Source of the DNA: Pirellulales bacterium
GTDB taxonomy: Bacteria; Planctomycetota; Planctomycetia; Pirellulales; JAEUIK01
Length of the DNA stretch: 64,000 nucleotides
Reading direction: 5' to 3'
Assembly (NCBI GenBank): GCA_019694435.1
Contig: JAIBBZ010000002.1
Span: 62,001-126,000, forward strand
Shown here in pieces: positions 36,044 to 44,559 of this stretch. Numbering within the stretch: the stretch's first letter is position 1; the number at the start of each line of letters is the position of its first letter. Below the pieces are notes generated by a model that had not been told where the DNA came from, ran no database searches, and saw nothing but the letters and a program-made list of their open reading frames with translations. Both the position numbers and the translations under genes were made by a program.

Positions 36044-37483
36044 TCATTCAGCCGCGACGCGGTCGAACAAGGCAAACACGTCGGGCAGCGCCACCTGCAC
36101 GATTGCCAGGTGCTCAACCTGGGGATACTCGTGCAGCTCGGCTTTGCGCGCCCCCGCCTGTTGCAACCCGGCGAACAGTTGCTTCGCGCGGCTGTAGGCG
36201 AAATCTTCGGTGCCGATACCGACGAAGAACGGCAGGTCGGCCAATTGCGCGTCTTTGGTGATCGTGCCGCCCCCGCCCAGGGCTGCGACCGCCGCATAGG
36301 TGCCGGTCGCCTGGCAGGCCGAAATCGAAGCCTGCGCCGCGCCCATCGAATGGCCGACTAGGAACACCCGCTGCGGGTCGATGGCAAAACGTTCGGCCAA
36401 CGCCGCGACGATCAGCGGGGCCGGCGACAAGCCCATTCCTGCACTGCGTGGGGCCACAAGGTACCAGCCTCGCCGGGCACATTGTTCGACGATCGCGCCA
36501 TGGCCGTAGGCGTCGAAGAACATGTTCTCGCTCCCGCCGGCTCCGTGCAGCGCGACGACCAGTGGACGCGGCGACCCGCCCGTCGCTTCGGGCGGCACCA
36601 TCCATCGGCAGTACTGCGTGCCGCGCTCGGTGGGCACCGCCATCCAGAACTGGCCCGCGCGCTGGGCGTTGTAATACGGCTCGCTCGCCGCGACGAGCGC
36701 CTCGGCCTCGGTGAGTAGACGCGCGGCCGGATAATCGGTCTCAGGCGTCTTGCCCTGTGCGAGGCTGCTCAACAATCGGGTCAGGTGGACGACCGTCTCC
36801 TGCTCCAGCGACCGCCCGCGAGCGGGCAGCGCATCGACGAATGCGTTTAGCCGCGCGAGCCGCGCGGCGAGATCATGGGCCAGGCCAATGCGCTGCGCCG
36901 TCGTGCTGGCCTCGGGGCCGCTGGCGATGCGGCCGACAAACCAGTAGTCGCCCTCGGCGTCGGCGGGCAGCCGCAGCTCGCCGGCCAAAGGCACCGCCGT
37001 GAGCGGCTGCTTCTGGGATTCGCAGCCGGCCAGCGGTTCTTGGCCGCCTTCGCGCGCGGCGACGAGCGCTTCGACCTCGGCGAGCGGCATCGCGACCGCG
37101 GGCACTTCGTAGAGCGTCCGCACGGCGAAGCCGAGCGGATCGACGCCAGGATCGAGCAGCCGGCGATCGAGCGTCACGGCGAGCGAACGCGTCCAGCGCA
37201 GCGCCTCCGATGGCTCGCCTCGGCCCTCGAGTTGAAAGGTGCCCGTGTCGAGCAGGCGTGCCGCTTCGGTCATGCGCATCGAGAAAAATGCCGTGACGGC
37301 CTGCTTGAGCAAGGGGGTCGTCTTCAGCCGTTCGTCGAGCGACGGTTGGCGATCCCAGGCCAGTTCGAACTCGCGGACGCGATGCCCCAACTCGTAGCGC
37401 ACGTCCTGAGCAAGGACCAGCGAACTACCGCAGGCCGAAAGAAGCAGCCACAGGCACGGCAACTGCCAACGGATACGTGACAT
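36044..37483 (-). CDS. Secreted alpha/beta hydrolase (PHB-depolymerase/esterase-like)
   Basis: This 479-residue protein has a signal peptide (1-25, LLLSACGSSLVLAQ; the Cys could instead be a lipobox residue), a helical N-terminal region of about 240 residues, and a C-terminal alpha/beta hydrolase domain. The domain has an oxyanion motif ALHGAGGSE, the nucleophile elbow GHSMGA (Ser about residue 384), an acidic segment GIGTEDFAY and the histidine in VEHLAIV. This resembles LpqC-type polyhydroxybutyrate depolymerases or feruloyl-esterase-like enzymes. The substrate is unknown. It starts 10 bp after the SRPBCC gene stop, so it probably belongs to the same transcript. Confidence 0.87.
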   Translation of the reverse strand: MSRIRWQLPCLWLLLSACGSSLVLAQDVRYELGHRVREFELAWDRQPSLDERLKTTPLLKQAVTAFFSMRMTEAARLLDTGTFQLEGRGEPSEALRWTRSLAVTLDRRLLDPGVDPLGFAVRTLYEVPAVAMPLAEVEALVAAREGGQEPLAGCESQKQPLTAVPLAGELRLPADAEGDYWFVGRIASGPEASTTAQRIGLAHDLAARLARLNAFVDALPARGRSLEQETVVHLTRLLSSLAQGKTPETDYPAARLLTEAEALVAASEPYYNAQRAGQFWMAVPTERGTQYCRWMVPPEATGGSPRPLVVALHGAGGSENMFFDAYGHGAIVEQCARRGWYLVAPRSAGMGLSPAPLIVAALAERFAIDPQRVFLVGHSMGAAQASISACQATGTYAAVAALGGGGTITKDAQLADLPFFVGIGTEDFAYSRAKQLFAGLQQAGARKAELHEYPQVEHLAIVQVALPDVFALFDRVAAE

Positions 37484-37493
37484 GGTGGTGGTC

Positions 37494-38036
37494 TCAAGAG
37501 TTGACGGGTGTGGCCAGGGGGCCGGCCGAGGAGATTTCGATCGGGCCCCGACTTCCAGTGGCCGGCAAGTTGCCGGGGCCGTGGGACAACAGTTCGAACA
37601 CGCGCTCGCGGCGATAGTCGAAGATGGCGTCCAGTTGCCGGCTCACGAACACCATGCGGGCCAGCGCCCCCAAGGGCCCCAGCGGGATTTCGTAATCGAT
37701 CGTGTCAATCATCAGCGTGCCCTCGGCCGTCTCGAAGAACTCGTGCAGGTGTTCCCAGCGGCGATAGGGACCTTGCAATTGGCTGTCGCGAAACCGCAGC
37801 GGCGGCTCGAACAGGTCGATACGCGTCTGCCAATTGAAGGGGATGCCCATGAGCTTCAGTCGATAGTCGATCAGCGTGCCGCTGCGCAGCTCGATCGGCA
37901 GCGGCGTGAGAATCTGAAACGACAGCGCAGGCGGCGTGATCGCCTCGAGGTTCTCGGCCGCCGAGAAGAACTCGAATACCTCAGGCCGAGGCCGTCGAAT
38001 GAGTTGAGCGCGTTGCAATCGGTAGGCGCGTGCCAT
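37494..38036 (-). CDS. SRPBCC family lipid-binding-like protein
   Basis: This 180-residue protein of the START/SRPBCC superfamily has the typical layout: an N-terminal strand and helix (IRRPRPEVFEFFSAAENLEAITPP), a central sheet with RWEHLHEFFETAEGTLMIDTIDYEIPLG, and a C-terminal long helix (FDYRRERVFELL). Members bind hydrophobic ligands. In many bacteria this subtype (often named cell-division-inhibitor-like) is next to, or fused with, the TIGR01777 epimerase; here the epimerase gene ends 39 bp upstream. The last 25 residues are low-complexity Ser/Gly/Pro. Exact ligand unknown. Confidence 0.88.
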   Translation of the reverse strand: MARAYRLQRAQLIRRPRPEVFEFFSAAENLEAITPPALSFQILTPLPIELRSGTLIDYRLKLMGIPFNWQTRIDLFEPPLRFRDSQLQGPYRRWEHLHEFFETAEGTLMIDTIDYEIPLGPLGALARMVFVSRQLDAIFDYRRERVFELLSHGPGNLPATGSRGPIEISSAGPLATPVNS

Positions 38037-38075
38037 GCGTGTGCCTGCATCACAGGGGATTTGGGAAAAGCATCG

Positions 38076-39005
38076 TCACCCCGCCGCCGCGAGAATCGAG
38101 CGGAGGGCCGGCTCGAGCTGGGCATAACGGAACGCGTAGCCGGCGGCCAAGGCTGCCCGCGGCACGACGCGCTGCGACGCCAGCAGGGCGTCGGCCATTT
38201 CACCCAACGCCAGCCGCAGCGCGAAACGCGGCGCCGGGAACAGGGCGGGCCGATGTAAGACGCGGCCCAGCGTGCGCGTGAATTCCGCGTTGGTCACCGG
38301 GTTCGGAGCGACCCCGTTGATCGGCCCGCGCAGCGACGCGTGCGTCGCCGCGAACAACATCATCTCGACCAGGTCGTCGAGATGAATCCAGGGCATCCAT
38401 TGCCGGCCGTCACCCAGTCTTCCTCCCAGTCCGGCGCGGAACAGCGGCAACATCTTGCCCAGCGCCCCGCCGCCGGGGCCGAGAACCAGACCGGTCCGAA
38501 TCAGCACGACGCGAATTCCCAGCGCCTCGGCAGCCAGCGCCGCCTGCTCCCATTCGGCGCAGATCTGGCCCAGGAAATTGTCGGCCGCCGGTTCGTCCTC
38601 GGCCAAGATGCGGTCGCCGCCGTCGGGGTACCACCCCACGGCCGAGGCCGACACCAGCACCAGGGGGCGAGATTCCAGCCGTGCCAGGCCTGCGACGAGC
38701 CGTTGGGTGCCTTCCACGCGGCTTTCGCGGATACGGGCTTTCTTCTCGGCGGTCCAGCGGCCCTCGGCGATTGGTTCGCCGGCCAGATTGAAAACCACCT
38801 GGGCCCCGTCAAGCGCCTCGAGGGGCACCTCGACGCGCGTGTCCCAGGCAACGGCCCGGACGTCGCCCAATTCGGTCTGGGCCCGCTGGGCATTGCGACT
38901 GAGCACCACGGGTCGCCGCAGGCGCGCGGCGAGCTGGCGCCCGATAAAGCCGGTGGCCCCAGTGATGACGGCGGCGAGCGATTCGGGGCCACGGTGGTCC
39001 GTCAT
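38076..39005 (-). CDS. TIGR01777 family NAD(P)-dependent epimerase (YfcH-like)
   Basis: This 309-residue extended short-chain dehydrogenase has the Rossmann motif ITGATGFIGRQL (14-25), FNLAGEPIAEGRW, VSASAVGWYPDGG, and the closing QRVVPRAALAAGYAFRYA, which is diagnostic of the TIGR01777/YfcH family. The catalytic activity of the family is not established. It precedes the SRPBCC gene by 39 bp and follows the glycosyltransferase of the carotenoid operon by 121 bp. In light-responsive carotenoid clusters of other bacteria the same epimerase and SRPBCC pair is common, which suggests a functional link here. Confidence 0.92.
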   Translation of the reverse strand: MTDHRGPESLAAVITGATGFIGRQLAARLRRPVVLSRNAQRAQTELGDVRAVAWDTRVEVPLEALDGAQVVFNLAGEPIAEGRWTAEKKARIRESRVEGTQRLVAGLARLESRPLVLVSASAVGWYPDGGDRILAEDEPAADNFLGQICAEWEQAALAAEALGIRVVLIRTGLVLGPGGGALGKMLPLFRAGLGGRLGDGRQWMPWIHLDDLVEMMLFAATHASLRGPINGVAPNPVTNAEFTRTLGRVLHRPALFPAPRFALRLALGEMADALLASQRVVPRAALAAGYAFRYAQLEPALRSILAAAG

Positions 39006-39126
39006 AGGTCGAGCAGCTCGGGAAAAAGGGAAGGCAGCTCAACACCTGCAAACTGCACAGACATTGTTCTCCCTGCGCCTCGCGCGTCCAGTTTAAGAAT
39101 GGCGGAACCGCAACCCCAGTGGATTT

Positions 39127-40347
39127 TCAAGACCGCGAAACCGGGTCTCCAGGGAGCGCCGCCTGCAATCCGGACGTGGGTTGCAAGAGGGGAGCTGCGG
39201 CCGCGTCTGGCGCACTGTGCGGCGCATAGACCCGATCTTTCCAGGCGGTGCGGCGGCCAACCAGCCAGAGGCCAAACGCCCACCATTGAATCGCCAGCAG
39301 CAAGGCGACTCCCAGCGGATGGGCGCAGGCGCCCCAAAAGCTTTGACCGAACCGCCGCACGCCGATCGCTCGCGGCAAGTAGGCGGCCACCGTTCCGGCC
39401 GCAGCGACCAGCGTTGTCAGCGGATCGAAGCGGCCGAATACACCCAGCAGCAACAAGATCGGCGGAACGATTTGACCGCCGACCAGGAGCACGGTGATCG
39501 GAGCGATGAGCCCGGGCGCGGCCAGCCCTTCGGTGGCGTTCTTGGCCAGGCCTGACCACACCTGAGCTGCCGAGCGATACATCCGGCAAGTGGCCAGCGG
39601 TGTGGCATCGAACAAATCGGTGCCTAGACCTGCGCTGCGATAGGCCCGGGGCAGCGTGATGCCGTCGTGCAGCGACGCGCGGATCGCCGCGTGTCCACCG
39701 GCGCGGCGATAGCTGACCCGATCGGTGACGAACAACTGGCCGCAGCCTGCCGCATAGGCCGGATGGCGACTGCGTCGCATCCGCCACAGCGGCAAATAGC
39801 CCAACAGCAGAAAGTGAATCAACGGCAGCACCAGTCGTTCGAGCGCGGTGCCAGTTTCCTGACGCGGAATGCCGCTCGCCAGGCCGACGCCCTGACGCTC
39901 AACGAAAGCCACGGCCCGGGCCAGGCCATCGGGAGCCAATCGCACGTCGGCGTCGACGAACACGAACCAATCGTGTGCGGCCAGCTCGGCCAGCCGCGAA
40001 CAGGCGTGTTGTTTGCCGCACCAGCCGTCGGGCAGCGGCGGCGCCGACACACAACGTACGCGCGAGTCCCGCGCCGCAATGTGATCGACGATCTCGGCGG
40101 TGCGATCGGTCGAGTGATCGTCGAGCACGATCACCTCGAGCACGACGCCGCGGCTGGCCAGCGCCGACTCGACGGCTGCACCGATCGACGGCTCTTCGTT
40201 GCGGGCCGGGATCAAGACGGAAACGCGCGGCTGCACGTCGGCCGCGATCACCGCTGGGACGCGATACAGCCCGAGATTGCGCAGAAACACCATGGCCGGA
40301 ACCACGGCCAGGCAGCAGGCGATCGCGGCCACCACGGTTGCGCTCAT
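39127..40347 (-). CDS. Family 2 glycosyltransferase, CrtQ-like
   Basis: This 406-residue membrane glycosyltransferase has an N-terminal helix (about 4-25), a GT-A catalytic domain with PARNEEPSIG, DDHSTDRT and the DADV metal motif (about residue 133), and two or three C-terminal helices (280-380). The best-known relative in this gene context is CrtQ, which glycosylates C30 carotenoid acids in staphyloxanthin synthesis. It lies 30 bp after the acyltransferase gene at the end of a four-gene carotenoid set. An alternative would be a hopanoid or glycolipid glycosyltransferase; the neighbourhood favours the carotenoid role. Confidence 0.85.
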   Translation of the reverse strand: MSATVVAAIACCLAVVPAMVFLRNLGLYRVPAVIAADVQPRVSVLIPARNEEPSIGAAVESALASRGVVLEVIVLDDHSTDRTAEIVDHIAARDSRVRCVSAPPLPDGWCGKQHACSRLAELAAHDWFVFVDADVRLAPDGLARAVAFVERQGVGLASGIPRQETGTALERLVLPLIHFLLLGYLPLWRMRRSRHPAYAAGCGQLFVTDRVSYRRAGGHAAIRASLHDGITLPRAYRSAGLGTDLFDATPLATCRMYRSAAQVWSGLAKNATEGLAAPGLIAPITVLLVGGQIVPPILLLLGVFGRFDPLTTLVAAAGTVAAYLPRAIGVRRFGQSFWGACAHPLGVALLLAIQWWAFGLWLVGRRTAWKDRVYAPHSAPDAAAAPLLQPTSGLQAALPGDPVSRS

Positions 40348-40377
40348 GGATTGCTGCGCTTTCTGGCAAGTAAGCGG

Positions 40378-41217
40378 CTAGTCGCCGTGCCGGGACTCGA
40401 ACGGGACGCCCGCCAGCCGTGCTTTCGCCCAGCGCCAGGCGTCGTAGACACCGCCGATGCCTGAGCGTCCTTCGAGCAGCGTCACAAATCGCCGGGGATC
40501 GCGGGCGATGGCCTCGACGGCGAGCGCGTCGAGGTTGCGCTCGAGCTGATGTGCGAGCCGTCTCGTCCAATCGGCCGCCGGCAGTCGATCGCGATCATCC
40601 ACGACGATCGGTTCACCCCAGCGGCACAAGGCCTCGGGCAGGCGCTCTTGCCAGAACGGCAGCTCGATCGCCAAAGGCACCAAGGTCAAACCCGGAACAT
40701 GCGCCGCGAGATGCCCGATGCCGGGTCGCAAGCAGACCGGGCGCTGCCGCGGATCGGTGAAGCTTCCCTCGGCCGTAATCCACAAGACTGCATCCGGCTG
40801 CTCGAGAATCGCCAGGCTCGTACGAAAGAATACCTTTGCACCGCGCCGGCGGTCGGGCTCGATGCCAAAAAAACCAATCTTCTCGAAGAAGCGATACTTG
40901 GCCAATCCTCGAGCATCAATCGGAGCGTAATGGCGACGTCCTGGAAAGAACCGTCGCGCCAGGCAGAGCCCCAACAACGGGTCCCACCAGGCGGGATGAT
41001 TCAGATACACGACCAGCGGTCCGCCGAGCGATCGAACGTCGGTACCGCTGCGCGACAGGCGCACCTGGTTGAAGTTCTTGCGCAGGAAATGATCGCTGTA
41101 CCAACCGAACCCCGCATAAACGCGCGGCGATATGCGCGGAATCGAGTCTGTCAGCGCAGCACGCGCTGTGAGCTCAGGCGGGGCGGGCGCTTCTGTTGCA
41201 ATCGCGATGCGGCTCAT
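40378..41217 (-). CDS. Lysophospholipid/carotenoid acyltransferase, CrtO-like
   Basis: This 279-residue acyltransferase of the PlsC type has the catalytic NHPAWWD motif (H-x4-D, about residue 65) and the substrate motif TAEGSFTDP (about 145). In the staphyloxanthin pathway the last step adds a fatty acid to the glycosyl group; this gene occupies the corresponding place in the cluster, though it could also be a plain glycerolipid acyltransferase. The ATG at 41217 overlaps the upstream desaturase stop by four bases (ATGA), showing translational coupling. Longer frames reaching 41598 are antisense-like sequence inside the upstream gene. Confidence 0.85.
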   Translation of the reverse strand: MSRIAIATEAPAPPELTARAALTDSIPRISPRVYAGFGWYSDHFLRKNFNQVRLSRSGTDVRSLGGPLVVYLNHPAWWDPLLGLCLARRFFPGRRHYAPIDARGLAKYRFFEKIGFFGIEPDRRRGAKVFFRTSLAILEQPDAVLWITAEGSFTDPRQRPVCLRPGIGHLAAHVPGLTLVPLAIELPFWQERLPEALCRWGEPIVVDDRDRLPAADWTRRLAHQLERNLDALAVEAIARDPRRFVTLLEGRSGIGGVYDAWRWAKARLAGVPFESRHGD

Positions 41218-42782
41218 GCGCCGACGAACTCCTCGCTGGGGATGCGGCCTTCCGCGGCGGGCCCGGCCGACTCGTGCAGATCGTGATGCAGTGCGTCGGC
41301 CGCGATCCAGCCCGACATCAGCACCATGGGCATACCGGGCCCGGGATGCGCGGCACCGCCGGCCAGATAGAGTCCGGGCAGTTGCCGGCTGCGGTTCGCA
41401 GGCTTGAACGCTCCGAGGAACCGGCCGTGGCTCGCCAGGCCATAGATGGCGCCATTGAGCACACGATAGCGCTCGTGGATATCGGCCGGCGTGAGCGCCG
41501 CCTCGTAGACGATCCGCTCTTCGAGGTCGTCGAGCCCCGCCGTGTGGGCCAGCTTGTCCAGGATCACGCGGCGGTAGCCAGGCAGCATCTGTCGCCAATC
41601 GTGATGCGGCCGGAGATAGGGCGTGTGGACGAGCACGTACAAGGCCTCGCCGCCGGGAGGCGCGACCTCCGGTTCGGTGACGGCCGGGGCGCAGACGTAG
41701 CAGGTCGGGTCGGGCGCCGGCTCGCCGCGATCGTAGATCGACGCAAACTCGGCATGGCTATCGGCCGAAAAGACGAAGTTGTGGTGCAGCAAGTGCTCGT
41801 ACCGGCGCTTCAGCCCCAGGTACAGCACGACGCCCGAGCACGCCGGCTCGTGGCCGCGGCGCTCGAGGGCGCCGGCCTGTGGGGTGCTGGCCAGCAGCTC
41901 GCGATGCGTCCGAAGCGAATCGCAGTTTGAGACCACCGCCGCCAGTGCGGTCCGCCGTCCGTCGGTCGTCTCGATGCCAGTGGCGCGGCCGTTCTCGACC
42001 ACGATCCGCGCGACGTCGACGCCCGTCCGTAGTTCGACGCCGAGATCCTGAGCCAGCCGGACCAGTGCCTCGGGCACCGCGCGCGTGCCGCCGCGCGGAT
42101 ACCAAATGCCCTCGTCGGTCTGCATATGGGCAATGCCGCAGAGCACTGCGGGCGATGCCGCAGGCGACGAGCCCACGTATTGCGTGAAGTGGTCGAGCAG
42201 CTGCGCGACGCGAGGCTCAGGCACAAACGACCGCACGGTCGAAGCGACCGAACGGCCCATTCGCATGGCCAGCAAGTCGCCGAGCACGCCCGGCTCGAAG
42301 GTGCCCCGGGCATCGAACACGTCGCCGATCGCGCCCACGCTGCGCCAGAAGAAATAGCGCTGCGAAATGCGGTTCAGGCGTTGCGCCAGTTGGAGAAAAT
42401 CGCGGTAGCCGCTCGCGCTGCCGGGCGCAAAGCGATCGAGCGCCGCGCGCATTCGGTCGAGCTGAGCGTGCAGGTCGAGCGTCGAGCCGTCGGTGTAGAA
42501 GCAGCGCCATTGCGGGTCGAGCGGGATCAGCTCGACGTGGTCGTCGAGCTTGCGCCCCGCCTCGGCAAAAATCCGCCGCAGCACCGAGGGGAGCGTGAGG
42601 ATCGTGGGGCCCATGTCGAAGCGAAAACCATCGGCATTCAGCACGGCGGCTTTGCCACCGAGCCAGTCGTTCTTTTCGAACAGCACGACGGGCCATCCGC
42701 GCGCGGCCAGGGTGCAGGCCGCGGCCAATCCACCCAGGCCTCCGCCGACGACGCCGATCGGTTGATTCTTGGACGCACGCAT
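41214..42782 (-). CDS. CrtI/CrtN family carotenoid desaturase or oxidase (second copy)
   Basis: This is a 522-residue flavoprotein of the phytoene-desaturase family. The dinucleotide-binding motif GVVGGGLGGLAAACTLAARGW lies near the N-terminus (about 10-30), with FDMGPTILTLP after it and the C-terminal FAD motif LYLAGGAAHPGPGMP (about 472-486). In C30 pathways two such paralogues act in series: one desaturates (CrtN), the other oxidises the end groups (CrtP); I cannot decide which is which by eye. The ATG at 42782 follows the upstream stop by three bases (TGATTGATG). It is coupled to the acyltransferase downstream by ATGA. Confidence 0.9.
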   Translation of the reverse strand: MRASKNQPIGVVGGGLGGLAAACTLAARGWPVVLFEKNDWLGGKAAVLNADGFRFDMGPTILTLPSVLRRIFAEAGRKLDDHVELIPLDPQWRCFYTDGSTLDLHAQLDRMRAALDRFAPGSASGYRDFLQLAQRLNRISQRYFFWRSVGAIGDVFDARGTFEPGVLGDLLAMRMGRSVASTVRSFVPEPRVAQLLDHFTQYVGSSPAASPAVLCGIAHMQTDEGIWYPRGGTRAVPEALVRLAQDLGVELRTGVDVARIVVENGRATGIETTDGRRTALAAVVSNCDSLRTHRELLASTPQAGALERRGHEPACSGVVLYLGLKRRYEHLLHHNFVFSADSHAEFASIYDRGEPAPDPTCYVCAPAVTEPEVAPPGGEALYVLVHTPYLRPHHDWRQMLPGYRRVILDKLAHTAGLDDLEERIVYEAALTPADIHERYRVLNGAIYGLASHGRFLGAFKPANRSRQLPGLYLAGGAAHPGPGMPMVLMSGWIAADALHHDLHESAGPAAEGRIPSEEFVGA

Positions 42783-42785
42783 CAA

Positions 42786-44378
42786 TCAACTCCGCAGGGC
42801 CGGCGCTGGTAGGGCGAGTTCTTCGCCGGCTGCCAGGTGCGGCAACGAGGGGAATTCGGCCGCCGATTCGCACGCCACGCGCCGCGTCGCGAGCGAACCG
42901 CCCAGGTCGTCGACCAGCAGCCGCGTGGAAATCCGGGCCGACTCGAAGATCACGGGCAGACCGCTGCCCGGATGTGTACCGCCGCCGACGAGATAGACGC
43001 CATCCAGATCTTCGAAGCGGTTGCGCGGCCGCAGGTGCAGCATCTGCCGCAGGGTGTGTGCCAAGTTGAACGTGGCTCCCCGGTAGACATCGTGCCGGTG
43101 CTCCCAGTCGGCGGGCGTGACGATGTGTTCCCAGCGAATCCGTCGCTCGACGTCGTCGAGCCCCAGCCGTTTGAGCTGGTTGAGCGTGAGCTGGCGAAAG
43201 CGATGTCGCTCGTGCCGCCAATCGACATTGGCGTGCTGATGCGTGACCGGTACCAGCACGTACAGCGTGCTGTGCCCGTGCGGGGCGAGCGACGGATCGG
43301 TCACGGAGGCGTTCTGCACGTAAAACGACGGGTCGTCGGACAGCACGTGGCGGTGCTCGATGTCGCGCAGGTTCTCGCCGTAGTTTTCGGACAGGTAAAT
43401 CGTGTGATGGGGCAGCTCGTCGTACCGCCCCTGCAAACCCAGGTAGAGCATGAACGTCGAACTGGAGTAGCGCTTGCGAGCCAGCTGGCGATTGGACCAC
43501 CGCCGCCGCAGCCGGTCGGGCACGAGCCGCGACATGGCCCGGGCAAAGTCGGCATTCACTACTACGGCGTCGGCCGGATATTGGCCCGCGGCGGTCCGCG
43601 CGCCGATGGCCCGCCGTCCGGCGAACAGCAGCGCATCGACCGGTTCGCCGAGACGAATCTTCACGCCCATGTCTTGCGCAATCCGCGCCATGGACGCACA
43701 CACCGCGTTGCAACCGCCGATCGGATGCCAGACGCCGTATTCGTATTCGAGGAACGAGAGAATCGAGAACAAGCTTGGGCATTGGAACGGCGACATGCCC
43801 AGGTATTTCGATTGGAAACTGAAAGCCAGGCGCGTGCGCTCGTCGCGGAAGTAGCGCCGCAAGTCGCCGTCGAGCGACAGCCACGGTCGCAGCCGGGGCA
43901 ACAGTCGCAAGAGCGTCGGGCTCAGGCAATCGCGCCACGACAAGAACGGCGTTTGCAGCACGGGGCGAAAGGCGGCCAGCTTGGCCCGATTGTCCGCCAG
44001 AAAGCGGGGCACTGCCGCGGCATCGGCCGGGTCGATCGCCGCGATCTGCTGCTGCAACCGCCCGACGTCGGGCGTGGCGTCGACCTGGGGACCACCGGAC
44101 CCGAACACCAGCCGGTATTGCGGGTCGAGCTGCACCATCGGGACTTCGTCGTGCAGGTCGTATCCGCAGGTGGCGAAGATCTCCGCCAGAATCTGGGGAT
44201 AGAGAAAAAAGGTCGGCCCGAGATCGAAGCGAAATCCCCTGCCGCAGACGGCCGAGGTCCGCCCGCCGACGCACGGCTGCTTCTCAAGAATCGTGACGTC
44301 GAACCCGGCCTTCGCCAGCAACATCGACGCCGCCAATCCACCGGGACCTGCTCCGACGATGACGACTTGGCGACTCAT
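42786..44378 (-). CDS. CrtI/CrtN family carotenoid desaturase or oxidase (first copy)
   Basis: This 530-residue flavoprotein opens the carotenoid operon. The FAD-binding motif VIVGAGPGGLAASMLL (6-21), a second glycine patch (FRFDLGPTFFLYP), and the C-terminal VYLVGGGTHPGSGLP are those of the CrtI/CrtN/CrtP family. It shares the whole layout with the following gene, so the two arose by duplication. Together with the acyltransferase and glycosyltransferase this reproduces the N/P/O/Q set of staphyloxanthin-type pigments. The squalene or dehydrosqualene synthase needed upstream is not in the window. ATG at 44378 gives the motif at the expected distance; longer frames to 44759 extend over the divergent promoter. 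Confidence 0.9.
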   Translation of the reverse strand: MSRQVVIVGAGPGGLAASMLLAKAGFDVTILEKQPCVGGRTSAVCGRGFRFDLGPTFFLYPQILAEIFATCGYDLHDEVPMVQLDPQYRLVFGSGGPQVDATPDVGRLQQQIAAIDPADAAAVPRFLADNRAKLAAFRPVLQTPFLSWRDCLSPTLLRLLPRLRPWLSLDGDLRRYFRDERTRLAFSFQSKYLGMSPFQCPSLFSILSFLEYEYGVWHPIGGCNAVCASMARIAQDMGVKIRLGEPVDALLFAGRRAIGARTAAGQYPADAVVVNADFARAMSRLVPDRLRRRWSNRQLARKRYSSSTFMLYLGLQGRYDELPHHTIYLSENYGENLRDIEHRHVLSDDPSFYVQNASVTDPSLAPHGHSTLYVLVPVTHQHANVDWRHERHRFRQLTLNQLKRLGLDDVERRIRWEHIVTPADWEHRHDVYRGATFNLAHTLRQMLHLRPRNRFEDLDGVYLVGGGTHPGSGLPVIFESARISTRLLVDDLGGSLATRRVACESAAEFPSLPHLAAGEELALPAPALRS

Positions 44379-44559
44379 GGAACGACGGCTCCGCAAGGGG
44401 GCGCACACTTCGGAGAACGTGACGTTCCGAGGTGCTGGCGCGGTCGAGAAAACCGCGGGGCCCTGCCCGACTGCAAAGCAGACCCTAGGCAGTCTAGACG
44501 TGACCCTCAAATCGGCAACTGTTAGGATGCGCCGGCGAAATTTTTGAACAGGTCCGGCC

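Noticed and set aside
40378-41598. Long form of the acyltransferase starting at 41598
   Set aside because: The extra 127 residues lie inside the upstream desaturase gene in another frame and are Arg-rich; ATG at 41217 gives the ATGA coupling.
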